Shown: in pieces, positions 63,478 to 64,000 of the stretch
Position numbering within the stretch: the stretch's first letter is position 1
Layout of the letters: each line of letters starts with the position of its first letter
Assembly: GCA_949318235.1 (NCBI GenBank)
Contig: OX439131.1
Coordinates: 11,986,625-12,050,624, forward strand
Length of the DNA: 64,000 nt
Direction: 5' to 3'
From: Ecdyonurus torrentis
Taxonomy: Eukaryota > Arthropoda > Insecta > Ephemeroptera > Heptageniidae
Made by a program: the position numbers and the translations under genes
The notes under the pieces: model-generated
The model's database searches: none
What the model was told of the DNA's origin: nothing
What the model saw: the letters and a program-made list of their open reading frames with translations, nothing else

Positions 63478-63948
63478 CACACTCATTGCATATAAAAAAA
63501 ATCATTTGCAATATTTTTCTTCTTCTATTTTTGGCTCCAACATTTCCTTGTCCATTTGTATATAATATGAAAATTTATTATTTAAAAATATAGTTTATAT
63601 ATTAATTAATATATAAATTTCTAGTGAAACCACAAGTATCGATCAAAAACATTTAATCTAATAATCAACTAGCTTTTGTCGATTAGGTATTATTGTTGTT
63701 TTGTTGCATTTCCATGAACAATTAAATACTTAATATTAATAATTATGTTATCTCATTTTCAGCATAATTTTTTCAATACAATATAATTTATGCAATACCT
63801 CACAATTACTGTTACAATAGCATAAAAGCATAAATATTATGTTTTACAGCATAATTATTTAATTAATGGATGAAAAGTTCCTGACATTTTTTTTAACGTA
63901 TATACAACGCTTCAAGTAAGCTGTGCTAAATTTTCTTTGTCCAATTTT

Positions 63949-63950
<2 letters not shown>

Positions 63951-64000
<50 letters not shown>
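63951..64000. repeat. Compound (CA)n-(TA)n microsatellite running off the window
   Basis: About 28 bp of AC followed by TA that continues to the last base. Confidence 0.95.

Larger units (their letters stand above)
57536..64000. other. Intergenic region upstream of takeout-like gene B
   Basis: No gene chain was recognised. It contains (TA)n at 58465-58528, two MITE-like elements (59521-59800 and 60771-61101), a 31-bp poly(A), two (GA)n tracts and a (CA)n-(TA)n tract that runs off the window end. The + strand frame 62713-62985 has no recognisable domain; see findings. Confidence 0.55.

Overview
This is an AT-rich (visibly well over 70% A+T), microsatellite-rich piece of an arthropod nuclear genome, most likely an insect. 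The evidence is GT-AG introns of 60 bp to 7 kb, two takeout/JHBP-family genes (a family known mainly from insects), an insect-type tRNA-derived SINE, and several classes of short DNA transposons. The order cannot be resolved by eye. No rRNA, functional tRNA, CRISPR or prokaryotic operon structure was seen.

The window holds three genes that can be reconstructed exon by exon with consistent reading phase. (1) On the + strand, 7995-33068, a 21-exon gene encodes a 1407-residue orthologue of the ABTB2/BTBD11 family: a low-complexity N-terminus, a histone-fold-like segment, four ankyrin repeats, a BTB domain and a BACK-like tail. A GC-rich candidate promoter near 14.1 kb and a phase-compatible short coding exon at 14324-14350 suggest a second, shorter N-terminus. 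(2) On the - strand, 42970-36754, a 6-exon takeout-like gene encodes 264 residues. (3) On the - strand, 57307-50350, a second takeout-like gene has 6 standard exons plus a probable 9-nt microexon (252 residues, or 249 without it). Genes 2 and 3 are tandem duplicates. Three of their internal exons have identical lengths (93, 134 and 150 nt), all intron phases match, and both have a TATA box about 42 nt before the ATG. Gene 1 converges on gene 2, and about 3.7 kb separates the stop codons.

Region by region: 1-7.99 kb is 5' flank with a 177-bp hAT-type MITE that has a perfect 8-bp target duplication. 8-33 kb is the ABTB2/BTBD11-like gene, with long introns 1, 2 and 13 carrying MITEs and (TA)n. 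33-36.7 kb is intergenic. 36.7-43 kb is takeout-like gene A, with a fold-back MITE in intron 2. 43-50.3 kb is intergenic and holds a (CAGA)n array of about 62 units, possible decayed coding remnants and a SINE. 50.3-57.3 kb is takeout-like gene B, with a 684-bp inverted repeat beside the microexon. 57.4-64 kb is intergenic with two more MITE-like elements.

The takeout-like genes probably encode secreted carriers of small hydrophobic ligands. The ABTB2/BTBD11-like protein is an intracellular scaffold or adaptor, and nothing in the sequence links it functionally to them. I found no convincing new biological system. The most interesting points are the microexon beside a large inverted repeat, the alternative N-terminus of the BTB gene, the group of TTAA-flanked MITEs with related termini, and the coding-like remnants at 44-46 kb.
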